Assembly: GCA_964550025.1 (NCBI GenBank)
Contig: CAZJYI010000087.1
Span: 1 to 47,369 of the forward strand
Direction: 5' to 3'
Source of the DNA: CAZJYI01 sp964550025
GTDB lineage: Bacteria > Verrucomicrobiota > Kiritimatiellia > UBA8416 > CAYOBW01
DNA length: 47,369 nt
Shown piece after piece: positions 9,001 through 17,404 of the stretch (position 1 is the stretch's first letter; every line of letters starts with the position of its first letter). Below the pieces are notes generated by a model. That model was given only the letters and a program-made list of their open reading frames with translations, had not been told where the DNA came from and made no database searches. Both the position numbers and the translations under genes were made by a program.

Positions 9001-11513
9001 TCCAGGACGACTCGAACCCGCGGGACGCGAGCGCCGTCCCCGACGGACCGCACATCACACACACGCCAATCACGAATCCGCAGACAACACCGGCCCCCTG
9101 GCGCGTCAGCGTCACGATCACCGACAACAGCGCCATCGGGTCCGCCACCCTCCTCTGGCGCCGAAACAGCTTGAACTGGCGAAGCATCCTGATGCACACG
9201 AACGGCGCCGCGGGGGAGTACATTGCAGATATACCGGCGCCGGGCATTTTGGGTGACAGCTACGAGTACTACGTCGTGGCGTCGGACACCGCGGGATACA
9301 GGGCGGAAAACGGTCCCCACGAGTTCGGGGTTGTCTATCCGCTGGCGGACGTGGACCCGGCAAACCTGGCAACACAGGTCCTGGTTGACCAGAACACGAA
9401 CCTTGTCGTCGCCCTCGATAACAGCGGCAATACGGACCTGGTGTGGCGAGCGGTCGTATCCGCCGTCCCCGTCACGGACGACATCGAGTCCGGCACGAAT
9501 CAATGGGAGCACCTGGGCGTGAACGACCAGTGGCACATCAGCGACTACCGCGCCTCTTCCGGGCGGTTCTCGTGGTACTGCGGCGATCCCGTGCCGCGCG
9601 TGTACCAGAACTCCATGGACGCCTACCTGGTCTCCCCGCCCTATGCACTGGCGGCCGGGGCCACCCTCGCATTCACCCACTGGATGGACTCCGAGTTGCA
9701 GGACGAAAGGTACACGTGGGACGCAGGCGTTGTCGAAATATCGACGAATGACGGCGCATCGTTTGAGCTGATCGAGCCGATCGGCGGGTACCCGTTCACC
9801 ATCGTCAACAACCCGGCATCGCCCTTCGAGTTCGATACGCCGTGTTTCGGCGGCACGGGGGGGTGGGAGCGCGTCACCTTCGACCTGTCGGCCTACGGAG
9901 GACAGGAAGTGCGTTTCCGTTTCCGTTTCGGCTCGGACGCGTACGTCGTTGACGAAGGGTGGTACGTGGACGACGTCACTGTCGGCCCACTGACTACGGC
10001 CGACTTCTGGCTTTCGGCGCACCCCTCCAACGGGGTGCTCTCCGCGGACGGCTCCACCAACGTTACACTGGCGATAGACGCAGCGGGCATGCCGAGCGGC
10101 ACGGACGACGCGCTGCTGGCGCGATTCATGAGCAACGATCCGATCCACCCGGACCTCTCCGTGCGCGTTGACTTGAGCGTGCGCAGTCCCCCCGTGCTGG
10201 GCGGCATTTTCGCATGGCAGGCGTCCACGCAAGGCGAAGGCCGTGTCGCTATCGGCCACGTCATCCACGATGCGGACGGGGACACCTGCAGCCTTTCGCT
10301 GCAGGTGTCGACCGACGGCGGCACGACATGGGCCGATCCCCGTCTGCACACCGTGCGCGCCACGTTCGGAACCCCTGTGCTGACCAACGGGACACCGTTC
10401 CAGGTTTCGAATGTCCCCACGAAAGAGACATTTTCGCCGAAGGTCAACGGTGTCAACACCGAGTGGGACACGACGGACATGCTGGCAGCGATGCTCTGTA
10501 CCAACGCCCTGGTACGCATCAGGGCATGGGACGGCTCGTACTTCAGCGCGAGCGTCACCAGCCAGTCGTTCACGGTGGACAACGCGGCCCCCTCCGCGCC
10601 CACGGGACTGGTCGTGAGCAGCCACGCGGTCCGTGCGTGGTCGTCAAACACGGTGTTTGACATGGCGTGGAGCGCGTCCACCGACGGCGACGGTGCGGGG
10701 CTGAGGGGGTACGAGGTCTTTGCCTCGCCCACGGGCATGCCGACCGGCCTGCCCGTGGAACGGGTCACCGCCCTCGCCGCCCGACCGCGTGTCACGGCCG
10801 ACGGCACGAACTGGTGGGTCGGCGTACGTAGCGCGGACCGCTTCGGCAACGCAAGTGCGATGGCGACGGCCGGTCCTTACCGCGCGGACATCACACCCCC
10901 GGAACCGGGAGGCGCCGCCATCGCCATCGATAGCAGCCCACACGGCCCCTACGTCATCGGAACGACCATCAGCGCTTCGTGGCCGGCCTTCACGGACACA
11001 GCATCCGGCGTTGCCGGCTACTACTTTGGGCTGGCAGACCGTGGCGGAACTCCGCAAGGCACGTGGACGACAAACCGCGAAGCAACGGTGTCGGCGGCAG
11101 CGGAACAGGTCCATACGCTGTACGTGTGGGCGCGGGACGGGGCAGGCTGGATCGGCCCGGCAACCGGCGCCGCCATCGCCCTGCTTTCGCCTGACGGCGA
11201 CTTCGACGGGGACGGTTTCACCAACGTGCGCGAGACACGACTGGGCACGGACGCCACGGACCCCGAGAGCGCGCTCGCGATCGTTGACGCAAAAAGGGGT
11301 TCTCATGCGGACAGCATCGTACTACAGTGGCAAAGCGTGACCGGACTCACTTACAGTCTGTACTGGTGCGGACCGTTGACGAACGAACCGATTCAGTGGA
11401 CACCGGTCGGCGGATTCGTCAACGTACCCGGCATGGCCGGATCGATGACCTACACCACGGGAGTAGCACGAACGGGTCCGCGATTCTACCGGTTGGGTGT
11501 CCAGTTCCCGTAG
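6081..11513 (+). CDS. Large membrane-anchored subtilase (peptidase S8) with C-terminal beta modules
   Basis: An 1810-residue protein. Residues 1-22 form a signal anchor, followed by an Arg-rich patch and a Pro/Thr/Ser-rich spacer to about 110. The S8 domain shows Asp199 (TVGIWDEGG), His225 (AAHSTHVAGT, with HSTH replacing the usual HGTH), an oxyanion-type Asn in SAGNDRGEG, and Ser459 (LSGTSMSAP). After it come a P/proprotein-like beta domain, repeated immunoglobulin-like modules, an acidic DEDEDGLADWW...DGDEDGDGYLNLEEF calcium-binding (TSP3/dockerin-like) segment, a MAM/lectin-like part around 1150-1310, fibronectin-like segments and a second acidic repeat (DGDFDGDGFTN). The C-terminus ends in GPRFYRLGVQFP, a tail I recall from secreted PVC proteins. 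There is no PEP-CTERM. Substrates are unknown, and it probably acts outside the inner membrane. Confidence 0.9.
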   Translation: MKKSLICLATIFVLMLATMWLLEGTYEKVGKRVRRRRPPRTEAAPSPRTQEPPVTSVPATPATNTVPSPSATTNETVSPIPSPALPVGGGPDSGSGQRGAARAPAARRSPFYRSKRTTELSQRYQERYAAARQRAAREGWDPEEAIGSPSAKLRAIEGGRVIVYHTENGNAALTTAAAAIRQTAPYELDGNGVTVGIWDEGGPLPTHQEFGERATIMDGASVAAHSTHVAGTVAAAGIRPSAKGMAPAARVDAYTWGNDLAEALSRGMAAPGQTNAIQLSNHSYGPIAGWHFNSIGRWNWYGTWGNSESETFGLYSGEARLWDDVCYTAPYVLPFKSAGNDRGEGTPSTGTSFSYYSGSDWVFKNYDPETDPPRDSWDNGGYDTIPGFACAKNIMTVGSVEDAVNQGERSLAAAAMSSFSSWGPTDDGRIKPDIVANGRDLYSTYSAGNSSYVNLSGTSMSAPNAAGSAALLVQYWNRLYPGDPLPSSALKAVILHSADDLGRPGPDYAFGWGLMNAKAAADRIKAIRDFPSAQFLRREQLQTNEVHRFTGYGDGSGGFKATLCWTDPAAGALTELDNPSPRLVNDLDLRVVDPLGVTNYPFVLDPLSPTNAATRGDNHLDNVEQVAITAGHTGLYTVVISAKDGLGAQGQAYSLILGGIRSAPEIDHEPLLNQPMSGAGYLIDAGIRAPSGISMNGVILRWNTTGPSNAFTDVPMTHVTNDLYRAAIPAQPLGTTVYYSLSASEPLGLTSSSPPGAPGALHSFTVTHAIALTVASSTNEVGDVSPPYGNHTMASGNVVEAWAATPTAETPAHRLAVSGWSGSGDVPAAGASNAISFVLRQDSTLVWNWVSENSLRQESSPTGIIETVSWWREGSIAGTVTAKTSEVWGSTAHRFVEWHVAGQRQPDATNVAVNPAAGIAMSTAQTATAVYLPANRDEDEDGLADWWERHYFGSLAASWDGDEDGDGYLNLEEFQDDSNPRDASAVPDGPHITHTPITNPQTTPAPWRVSVTITDNSAIGSATLLWRRNSLNWRSILMHTNGAAGEYIADIPAPGILGDSYEYYVVASDTAGYRAENGPHEFGVVYPLADVDPANLATQVLVDQNTNLVVALDNSGNTDLVWRAVVSAVPVTDDIESGTNQWEHLGVNDQWHISDYRASSGRFSWYCGDPVPRVYQNSMDAYLVSPPYALAAGATLAFTHWMDSELQDERYTWDAGVVEISTNDGASFELIEPIGGYPFTIVNNPASPFEFDTPCFGGTGGWERVTFDLSAYGGQEVRFRFRFGSDAYVVDEGWYVDDVTVGPLTTADFWLSAHPSNGVLSADGSTNVTLAIDAAGMPSGTDDALLARFMSNDPIHPDLSVRVDLSVRSPPVLGGIFAWQASTQGEGRVAIGHVIHDADGDTCSLSLQVSTDGGTTWADPRLHTVRATFGTPVLTNGTPFQVSNVPTKETFSPKVNGVNTEWDTTDMLAAMLCTNALVRIRAWDGSYFSASVTSQSFTVDNAAPSAPTGLVVSSHAVRAWSSNTVFDMAWSASTDGDGAGLRGYEVFASPTGMPTGLPVERVTALAARPRVTADGTNWWVGVRSADRFGNASAMATAGPYRADITPPEPGGAAIAIDSSPHGPYVIGTTISASWPAFTDTASGVAGYYFGLADRGGTPQGTWTTNREATVSAAAEQVHTLYVWARDGAGWIGPATGAAIALLSPDGDFDGDGFTNVRETRLGTDATDPESALAIVDAKRGSHADSIVLQWQSVTGLTYSLYWCGPLTNEPIQWTPVGGFVNVPGMAGSMTYTTGVARTGPRFYRLGVQFP

Positions 11514-11677
11514 AACGCGCAACGGAGAGTACTGCCGTCATCGCCGGGCGGGAACCGGCAGAAAGCGCGGCAGCAAGAGGGCCGGGCAAGCGGGGTACGA
11601 GAGTTGGGCAGGGAAGAGGGGATTCCGAGGACAGTCACACAGCGTCCGGAGAGGTACGCCGGACCGAGGACAATGCA

Positions 11678-13345
11678 GTGCTTGAAGAAACCAATAGCGA
11701 GACGCAGGACGAGAGGCCGGTAGTCGTTCCCGGTCCGGGTCTGCTTGTGGAGACAATCGGTCTGATTCTCAAGAACAACCAACTCCATTACTGGCTCTCG
11801 CCGCGCGACGCCGACGAAGCCGTGGACGGCTGCTTTCGAATGCTCCGGGACCTGCTCAGGGCGGCAGAGCAGGTCACGATTCATTGCAGCCTCGACGAAA
11901 TCTCCGTAAACGAAGAGACCGTCGATGCACAAAACGCGAACATCGCCTCGCTCATCTATCACTTTAACGCCCGCAACATCCACGAGTTCGTCCTGGGACC
12001 CGACATCACCATCGATCAGTTCCGTCAGTTCATGGCCGCGCTCGAGATGTCCCCGGACGCGATACAGGATGAAGGGGGATTCGCCAACGTCATCGAGAAC
12101 CGCTGTATCGACAACGTTGTCGTGCGGACGGTTGTGTACAAGGAGGTCGCGAACGACGAGGTCGTCCTCTCGACGCGCAAATTCGGCATCGACAAGGGCC
12201 GGGCGCAGACGGTCGAGAACGTGCTGGCGTTTCTCAAGGGCGACGTGGAGAAGGCGAGCGAGAGCATGCTTGACCGAATCGATGAGATCGCCTCCGACTC
12301 CCGCAAACTGGTCGAACTGATCATGAAGGCAGCCGATATCCGTGAGCAGCCGGAGGAGGTGGAACACGGTGAGTCGCTGGCCAGCATCGTAGTCGGCAGC
12401 CTGCGCCGCGTCATGCAGACCGTCATGACGACGCCGTCTGCGGGGACGAAGAAAGGCAGAAAGCGGATCGCCAAGACGCTGGTGATGCTGGAGCGGGACA
12501 TGCTGGACACGCTTCGTGCCATGGCGGGCGAGGCCGATCTCGACGCCATGTCGACCGTGTCCGCGGCCATAAGGGACATACGGGACGAAGTCGAGATAGA
12601 AGACCTCGCCGACGACTATATCAAGAAGCGCCGCGCCATGGAGCAGAGCGAAGAGCGCGTACTGCGGTACATGCGATCAAAGGGGCTCGAGGACGTCGTT
12701 GACAGCAGTCTCAAGCAACGCCTCACCGATGACGGGCTGGACCACGGGGAGTTTCAGGACCTCGTGCGCAGGAGCGGCACCCAATCCGAACTGACCGCCT
12801 CGGCCCCGGGAACCCCCGGCAGCGAGTTCTCGGCCCTGCAGCACATCGCCGTCCTGTTGTCCCGGCTCCAGAACATCGTCGACAAGGTTGGCGACCAGGT
12901 CCAGGAGGAAGAGGCCACGAAGCTCGTGGAAACGGCGGTGAGCGTGCAGCAGGCCGTGGCCACGGCCACGGAAGGTACGGAGCGCAAAATCCAGCAACTG
13001 GCCGACGAAATCGAGGAAGAGAAGAAGGCGGAAGAAAGCGAGGGCGGGGAGGAAGAACCCAGTCCCGGAGCTCCGCCGAGAATGTCCCGCAGCCGGATGC
13101 TCGAAATCCTGGCGGAAATCGTCCAGGAGCTCTGTCAGCCCCTGTCCGTAATCAATTGCACTCTGCAGATGATGCTTACCGGCAAGCTCGGAGACGTCAG
13201 CGAATCGCAGACGGCCATGATCAAACTGGCCCAGGAGAGCTCGGATCGGATCAAGATGCTCACGGATAGCCTGCGCAGGATCTCGGGAGAACCGGAGACG
13301 CTTTCACCGGACCTGGCCATCACCTCGTCATTTTACCAGCAATGA
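11678..13345 (+). CDS. Degenerate-HisKA signalling-like protein (paralogue 1)
   Basis: A 555-residue cytosolic protein of unknown function, clearly paralogous to 40283-42082. Residues about 20-150 resemble the sensor-like domain sometimes found before HD or HEAT domains. A conserved central block runs from KKGRKRIAKTLVMLERD to IKKRRAMEQSEERVLRYM. A variable acidic, coiled-coil linker follows. The last 90 residues (ILAEIVQELCQPLSVINC) look like the HisKA H-box helix pair, but the phospho-accepting His is Gln and no HATPase domain follows. GTG 11678 is preferred because GAGGA (11666-11670) is 7 nt upstream and the homology begins just after it. The reading frame is open further upstream, into the subtilase gene, but that part is unlike the paralogue. 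Its 3' end overlaps the convergent glycosyltransferase gene by 26 nt. Confidence 0.75.
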   Translation: MLEETNSETQDERPVVVPGPGLLVETIGLILKNNQLHYWLSPRDADEAVDGCFRMLRDLLRAAEQVTIHCSLDEISVNEETVDAQNANIASLIYHFNARNIHEFVLGPDITIDQFRQFMAALEMSPDAIQDEGGFANVIENRCIDNVVVRTVVYKEVANDEVVLSTRKFGIDKGRAQTVENVLAFLKGDVEKASESMLDRIDEIASDSRKLVELIMKAADIREQPEEVEHGESLASIVVGSLRRVMQTVMTTPSAGTKKGRKRIAKTLVMLERDMLDTLRAMAGEADLDAMSTVSAAIRDIRDEVEIEDLADDYIKKRRAMEQSEERVLRYMRSKGLEDVVDSSLKQRLTDDGLDHGEFQDLVRRSGTQSELTASAPGTPGSEFSALQHIAVLLSRLQNIVDKVGDQVQEEEATKLVETAVSVQQAVATATEGTERKIQQLADEIEEEKKAEESEGGEEEPSPGAPPRMSRSRMLEILAEIVQELCQPLSVINCTLQMMLTGKLGDVSESQTAMIKLAQESSDRIKMLTDSLRRISGEPETLSPDLAITSSFYQQ

Positions 13346-14411
13346 ACGCGGCGGCCTGTGCCGCGCCGTTCGGTGTCTGCCGCTCGACGGCCTGCATGGA
13401 CAGCAGCGCCGGAACACGCTCGACCCAGTCGCCGCTGCGGAAATCTTCCCCGGCAAAAGACACGCTGGGTATTGTATCATCAACAAAGCGCGCCAGAACC
13501 GCGGCTTCCCGGAAATGCGGCCGCTGGATGTACCCGAAAGGGACACCCGCGTGATAGATCTCAGCCACCGTACTATATCCCACTTTCCCGACAACAACGC
13601 TCGCCGCCCGCACGAGATCGGGATGATGGAAACGCGGTCCATGTGGCAGCAGAAGGAGATTCCCGTCACGTTCAACACGATCGGCAGCTCCCGGAACCAC
13701 GAACGTGACGTCCGCGTGCGACCGCAGGGCACCCCGTAACGGATGCCGGTCCCTCACACCGCCCATACTGATGAGAACGACGGGGGCCCGCTCGTCCAGG
13801 CAGAGCTTCCGGCGCACGGCATTCGGCGGGTCGCGAAAGGCGCGGGCCACGGGGGCCGTCAACAGGTCGGGCATGCCGGGATCGGATACGGGCGCCGTCT
13901 GGATGTGATACGTCGCCGACGCGAACAGACGTTCCAGATAGTCCGCATGTGCCGCAAGAGACGGGGGTGCCTGTCCGTACCCCCGGTAGATCCAGTGCCA
14001 GGTGAAGTTCTCTACGAGCACTGAAGGCACGCCGGCCTCTTTCGCCACCGCGACCCCGAGCGGGGCGATATCACAGACCACCATCCTGCAGCCCAGCTCC
14101 GCGATCTGCCCGGCAAGCCGGTCTACCTGCGCCCGGTCCAGCGGCAGGAACGCATCAAGGCGTTCGGCCGTACGGACAAGATCCTCGCGCAACGGGCAGT
14201 CCTGCGCCACCCCGATGTCGGTCAGCTCGTCATGGTAGTGCACCGGCACACCCACGGAATCGTTGAAGAACGCCGCAGGGACCCTGGTGAAGACGTGCGG
14301 CACAACCGACGGGACCTGCCGTGCGAGCTCATCCATGATGGCACAGGCACGTGCGGCATGCCCGTAACCGTGAGGGGTCACGAACCAGGCAATAGGCACC
14401 AAATCCGGCAT
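13320..14411 (-). CDS. GT-B glycosyltransferase-like protein (MurG/UGT type)
   Basis: A 363-residue protein. Near the N-terminus, FVTPHGYGHAARACAIMDEL is the glycine-rich, His-containing nucleotide-sugar-transferase start seen in MurG-like and UDP-glucuronosyltransferase-like GT-B enzymes. The C-terminal half has VVVGKVGYSTVAEIYHAGVPF, matching the donor-site helix of that fold. No membrane segment is seen. ATG 14411 is chosen over the longer frame because GGAGAGAG lies about 8 nt upstream. Donor and acceptor cannot be read from the sequence. Relatives are often annotated only as glycosyl transferase family 28 or L-arabinokinase N-domain-like. It is convergent with, and overlaps by 26 nt, the preceding gene, and is divergent from the CPBP-like gene after a 305-nt spacer in which nothing else is supported. 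Confidence 0.75.
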   Translation of the reverse strand: MPDLVPIAWFVTPHGYGHAARACAIMDELARQVPSVVPHVFTRVPAAFFNDSVGVPVHYHDELTDIGVAQDCPLREDLVRTAERLDAFLPLDRAQVDRLAGQIAELGCRMVVCDIAPLGVAVAKEAGVPSVLVENFTWHWIYRGYGQAPPSLAAHADYLERLFASATYHIQTAPVSDPGMPDLLTAPVARAFRDPPNAVRRKLCLDERAPVVLISMGGVRDRHPLRGALRSHADVTFVVPGAADRVERDGNLLLLPHGPRFHHPDLVRAASVVVGKVGYSTVAEIYHAGVPFGYIQRPHFREAAVLARFVDDTIPSVSFAGEDFRSGDWVERVPALLSMQAVERQTPNGAAQAAAFIAGKMTR

Positions 14412-14716
14412 ACGTGATCTCTCTCCGTTCAGCAACTCTCACTACGGCCGGGGTTCTCCCTTCCTCGCACCATGGGGACGCTCTAACCAGCCTTCGCCGG
14501 AGGCTACGGCCCGGCACGCGAGCGCACTACGAACGAGGAAGTCCCGCATCTGTGTTTGTACTGCGCGCGTGAGGGTGTCCCCTCGGCCAACGGCAAGCCA
14601 TACTGAGAATTGCCGCTCTCCGTTTGCTTCCACGGCCTCTCCGTGATACAGATGGACATGTTCCACAAACCGGCATGCCGGGGCAAACAGATTCGCCGGA
14701 TTGGGGTGCAGGAGTA

Positions 14717-15382
14717 ATGCGCGATTACCTCACATTGTCGAACCTGCGCGCGGCAGCCATGCTTGGCGTCCTCGTTACCGTCATGTCCGTGCCGCGCATC
14801 ATACAGGGCGGAATGGACCTTGTGCTCTACGTGCCCGCGGCGCTGACCAGTATGACGCTTGTCTCGGGAGCGGCGACGGCCTGGAGCCACCACGCGGGAA
14901 TGTGCGGCCTGTTCCCGGAGCGGAAACGAATGTGGATCGGGGTCGCCATCGCCGTCACCCTCTCGGCACTCCTCCTGCCCGTCTACGAGTGGGCGTCCCC
15001 GCACTTCGAGCGCGCCATGCAGGGGGCCTCGCGGCCTGACCTCATCAGAGTCCAGTACCCGTCCACGGTGGGGGGATGCCTCGCCCTGATGCTGTGGGCG
15101 GCGGGCTTCGAGACGATGTTCTTTCGCGCCGCCACCGTGTCGCTTCTCGCGCGCCTGTCGCAGCGTCAGTGGGTGGCGATATCCCTGACGGTCCTCTTGT
15201 GCGTCGGCATCATGCGGCTGCGCCTCAATGCGGCCGGCATCACGGACATGCGGCCGGCCTTCTATGCCGCCGCGGCCGGAGCCAACCTCGTCGGCGCACT
15301 TCTCTTTGCGCGCACCGGCCTCCCCGCGACAATGGTCTTCTTTGCGGGCCTGCAGCTCCACCTCTTCCTGCGCCTGGAGTGA
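14717..15382 (+). CDS. Polytopic membrane protein, possibly a divergent CPBP protease
   Basis: A 221-residue protein with about six hydrophobic segments. AAGFETMFFRAATVSLLARL resembles motif 1 of CPBP/CAAX-type intramembrane proteases (EExxxR), but the first Glu is Phe, and the late segment FFAGLQLHLFLRLE supplies a single His. Either this is a very divergent or inactive CPBP member, or the likeness is accidental. The start at 14717 has GGAG two nt upstream and GGGGTG a little further back. The reading frame extends upstream but that part looks noncoding. Its neighbour downstream is a membrane protein with prenyltransferase repeats, 141 nt away, with its own strong ribosome binding site. Confidence 0.7.
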   Translation: MRDYLTLSNLRAAAMLGVLVTVMSVPRIIQGGMDLVLYVPAALTSMTLVSGAATAWSHHAGMCGLFPERKRMWIGVAIAVTLSALLLPVYEWASPHFERAMQGASRPDLIRVQYPSTVGGCLALMLWAAGFETMFFRAATVSLLARLSQRQWVAISLTVLLCVGIMRLRLNAAGITDMRPAFYAAAAGANLVGALLFARTGLPATMVFFAGLQLHLFLRLE

Positions 15383-15409
15383 AGCAGCGTCTCGCGCGGC
15401 CGTAGCCGC

Positions 15410-15502
15410 CACCCGACCCCCAACACCCGACACCCGACACGCGCTCTAAGAAGACCCGGCCGGCACGCGTGCTCATAGGTGGAAACGCCCGGTGATCGGG
15501 CG
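15410..15502 (+). repeat. ACCCGAC tandem words and a hairpin before the next ribosome binding site
   Basis: At 15410-15442 the words CACCCGAC and ACACCCGAC recur in tandem. At 15486-15502 CGCCCG and CGGGCG form a perfect 6-bp stem around GTGAT, ending 8 nt before the AAGGAGG ribosome binding site (15511-15517) of the next gene. The hairpin could modulate translation; that is inference. Confidence 0.5.
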
Positions 15503-15523
15503 CCCCTGATAAGGAGGCCCGCC

Positions 15524-17152
15524 ATGACAACGGATCCCCGCGACCACCAGGAATTCGCCCCGGAAAGAACACTACTCGCCCTCTTTGAAACGCTGCCGTT
15601 CCGCGAGAAGATCCAAAAAGTGTTCCACGGGATTCGACAACCCAGGCATACAGGCGACTATAAATATGCACGACTGCAGATTCAACGTCTCTGGTCGCCG
15701 GCCAGCGCGGTTATCGTGCCGTGCCTCGTGCTGCTGATAGTCATGGCCCTCAGCGCGGTGCCGGACCCGGTACCGGTGACCGACGGGTGGATTGTGAACG
15801 AGGAGACCGAGCCCATCCCGGATCTCGACCCGGTCGAACCGCCCAAGGAGACGCCGACCTGGACCGACGATGACTTCACCGTCGACTTCCCCGATGATAC
15901 GCTGCCGCCCTCCGAACCGCCCACCCCCGTCTCCGGCCCGATCACCGAGGTGCCCACCTTCGCCCCGGTGGCCAGGATCAAGAGTCCCGTGATCCTGCGC
16001 GGTTTCTACTCGTCGCGTCTGCACGGGGCCCGCGTCGGCACGGGCGACGGCACGGGCGGGAACGCCGCGTCGAGCGCCGCCGTGCTGCGAGCCCTGCGCT
16101 GGCTAAAGAAGCACCAGCGACCGGACGGATCATGGAGGGCCGAGTGCGGCGGCAGGCAACCGGGGAACCACAGCGCGGGCGCCGCGCCGGCCATGACGGG
16201 GTTGGGGCTCCTGACGTTTCTGGCTCACGGCGAGACGCCCGTCTCCGATGAGTTCGGGGAAACCGTGACGCAGGCAATTCGCTGGCTGGTCACGAACCAG
16301 GAAGCGGACGGACGCTTCAAAGGCCGCGATGCACACGACTACAGCCACCCCATCGCCGCGTACGCGCTGTGCGAAGCCTTTGGCATGACCCGGATTCCGC
16401 TGGTTCGCACGGCGGCCGAACGGAGTATCGCCGTCATCATCAATGGGCAGCACCCCAACGGCGGATGGGACTACAATTGCCGGAGGAGTGAACGCGGCGA
16501 CCTTTCGTTCGGCGGTTGGTGCGTTCAGGCTCTCAAGGCGGCGCAGATCGCCGGGCTGTGCAACGAGGGACTGGATGCGACGCTACGACGCGCCGTTGAC
16601 GGCATTCGTTTCCACGCCCATCCGAAGGGGGGCTTCGGCTACACTTCGCCCGGCCAGTCACACCTGACATCGGTGGGGGTCCTCTGCCTGCAGATGCTCC
16701 GCGCGGGCGACTCGCAGGAGGCCCGGCGCGGGCTTGAATGGCTGCAGCGCGCCACGTGCGACTGGCAACAGCCCTGGGGGCGCAATCCGCTCTACTACTG
16801 GTACTACGTTACCCAGGCCAAGTACCGCGCCGGCTCGACCCAGTGGGAGGAATGGAACCGTCAGTTCGTCCCCGTCTTCTGCCGCAACCAGACAGTGGTC
16901 AAGGGAGCCGGGGTCGACGGGCGCGATATCGGATACTGGAAGTCGCCGACCGAAACGGAGCACTGCCGCAGCCTGGTCTACAACACGACGCTGTGCGCCC
17001 TCACACTCCAGGTCATCCAACGTTCCGGGCCGGGCCTGAAGACCTATGACCTCGATGCCGACGACGACGGCGACGCCGGGTTCGAAGACCCCGAGGACGT
17101 GCGACCGGTCATCGACATCGTCATCGTGCCGCCGCGCGAACGGACGGCGTGA
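15524..17152 (+). CDS. Membrane-anchored prenyltransferase/squalene-oxidase-repeat protein
   Basis: A 542-residue protein. A cytosolic N-terminus of about 57 residues is followed by one membrane helix (58-79), an acidic Pro-rich stalk (about 80-180) and then an alpha/alpha-barrel of terpenoid-cyclase-type repeats. At least four are visible: ALRWLKKHQRPDGSW, AIRWLVTNQEADGRF, INGQHPNGGWDY and HAHPKGGFGY. The DxDD acid motif of squalene-hopene cyclases is not visible, so cyclase activity is unlikely. Such repeats are common in secreted planctomycete and verrucomicrobial proteins of unknown role. The start has a perfect AAGGAGG 6 nt upstream. The C-terminus carries an acidic tail (DLDADDDGDAGFEDPED) that may bind calcium. 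Function unknown. Confidence 0.85.
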   Translation: MTTDPRDHQEFAPERTLLALFETLPFREKIQKVFHGIRQPRHTGDYKYARLQIQRLWSPASAVIVPCLVLLIVMALSAVPDPVPVTDGWIVNEETEPIPDLDPVEPPKETPTWTDDDFTVDFPDDTLPPSEPPTPVSGPITEVPTFAPVARIKSPVILRGFYSSRLHGARVGTGDGTGGNAASSAAVLRALRWLKKHQRPDGSWRAECGGRQPGNHSAGAAPAMTGLGLLTFLAHGETPVSDEFGETVTQAIRWLVTNQEADGRFKGRDAHDYSHPIAAYALCEAFGMTRIPLVRTAAERSIAVIINGQHPNGGWDYNCRRSERGDLSFGGWCVQALKAAQIAGLCNEGLDATLRRAVDGIRFHAHPKGGFGYTSPGQSHLTSVGVLCLQMLRAGDSQEARRGLEWLQRATCDWQQPWGRNPLYYWYYVTQAKYRAGSTQWEEWNRQFVPVFCRNQTVVKGAGVDGRDIGYWKSPTETEHCRSLVYNTTLCALTLQVIQRSGPGLKTYDLDADDDGDAGFEDPEDVRPVIDIVIVPPRERTA

Positions 17153-17167
17153 GACACTGCGGGATCG

Positions 17168-17244
17168 GGATCGGAACGCTCAGCGCGTTCCGCTACACGG
17201 CACTCCAGATGCGGACCCGTAGCGGAAGACGCCAAGTCTTCCGA
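17168..17244. repeat. Double-hairpin REP-like element, copy 2
   Basis: The same two stems as at 1628-1691. GGAACGC (17173-17179) pairs with GCGTTCC (17185-17191), and GGAAGAC (17224-17230) pairs with GTCTTCC (17236-17242) around the same GCCAA loop. A degenerate half copy (CGCTTGGCGCGTTCCGCT) follows at about 17260-17277. The copies differ in the spacer between hairpins, so the stems look conserved while the linker does not. Confidence 0.8.
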
Positions 17245-17364
17245 CTCCCGAGACCTGCACGCTTGGCGCGTTCCGCTCTACAGGGAACGACGGCAGGTTG
17301 ACCGCGGCGTCGGTCTGTTTCCCGATCCCCACTTCCCGCCCCCCAAAAAAGCCGCCTCACTCCC

Positions 17365-17396
17365 TTGACACGCTATGTACCTTGTGATACAAGGTA
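17365..17396 (+). promoter_or_regulatory. PadR promoter with overlapping operator
   Basis: TTGACA (17365-17370), a 17-nt spacer with the extended element TGA, and TACAAG (17388-17393) form a promoter. A perfect palindrome, TACCTTG-TGATA-CAAGGTA (17378-17396), covers the -10 region, as expected of an operator bound by the dimeric PadR protein encoded directly downstream. Transcription would begin near 17400, only about 5 nt before the start codon, so the message is nearly leaderless. Confidence 0.75.
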
Positions 17397-17404
17397 GCTC
17401 CGAG

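Noticed and set aside
8844..10625. Second long antisense frame (593 codons) opposite the subtilase gene
   Set aside because: The same reasoning: shadow of the third-position GC bias, no recognisable protein features.
14504..15433. Open frame opposite the CPBP-like gene
   Set aside because: His/Arg/Glu-rich translation without fold features; the sense strand has helices and a plausible start.
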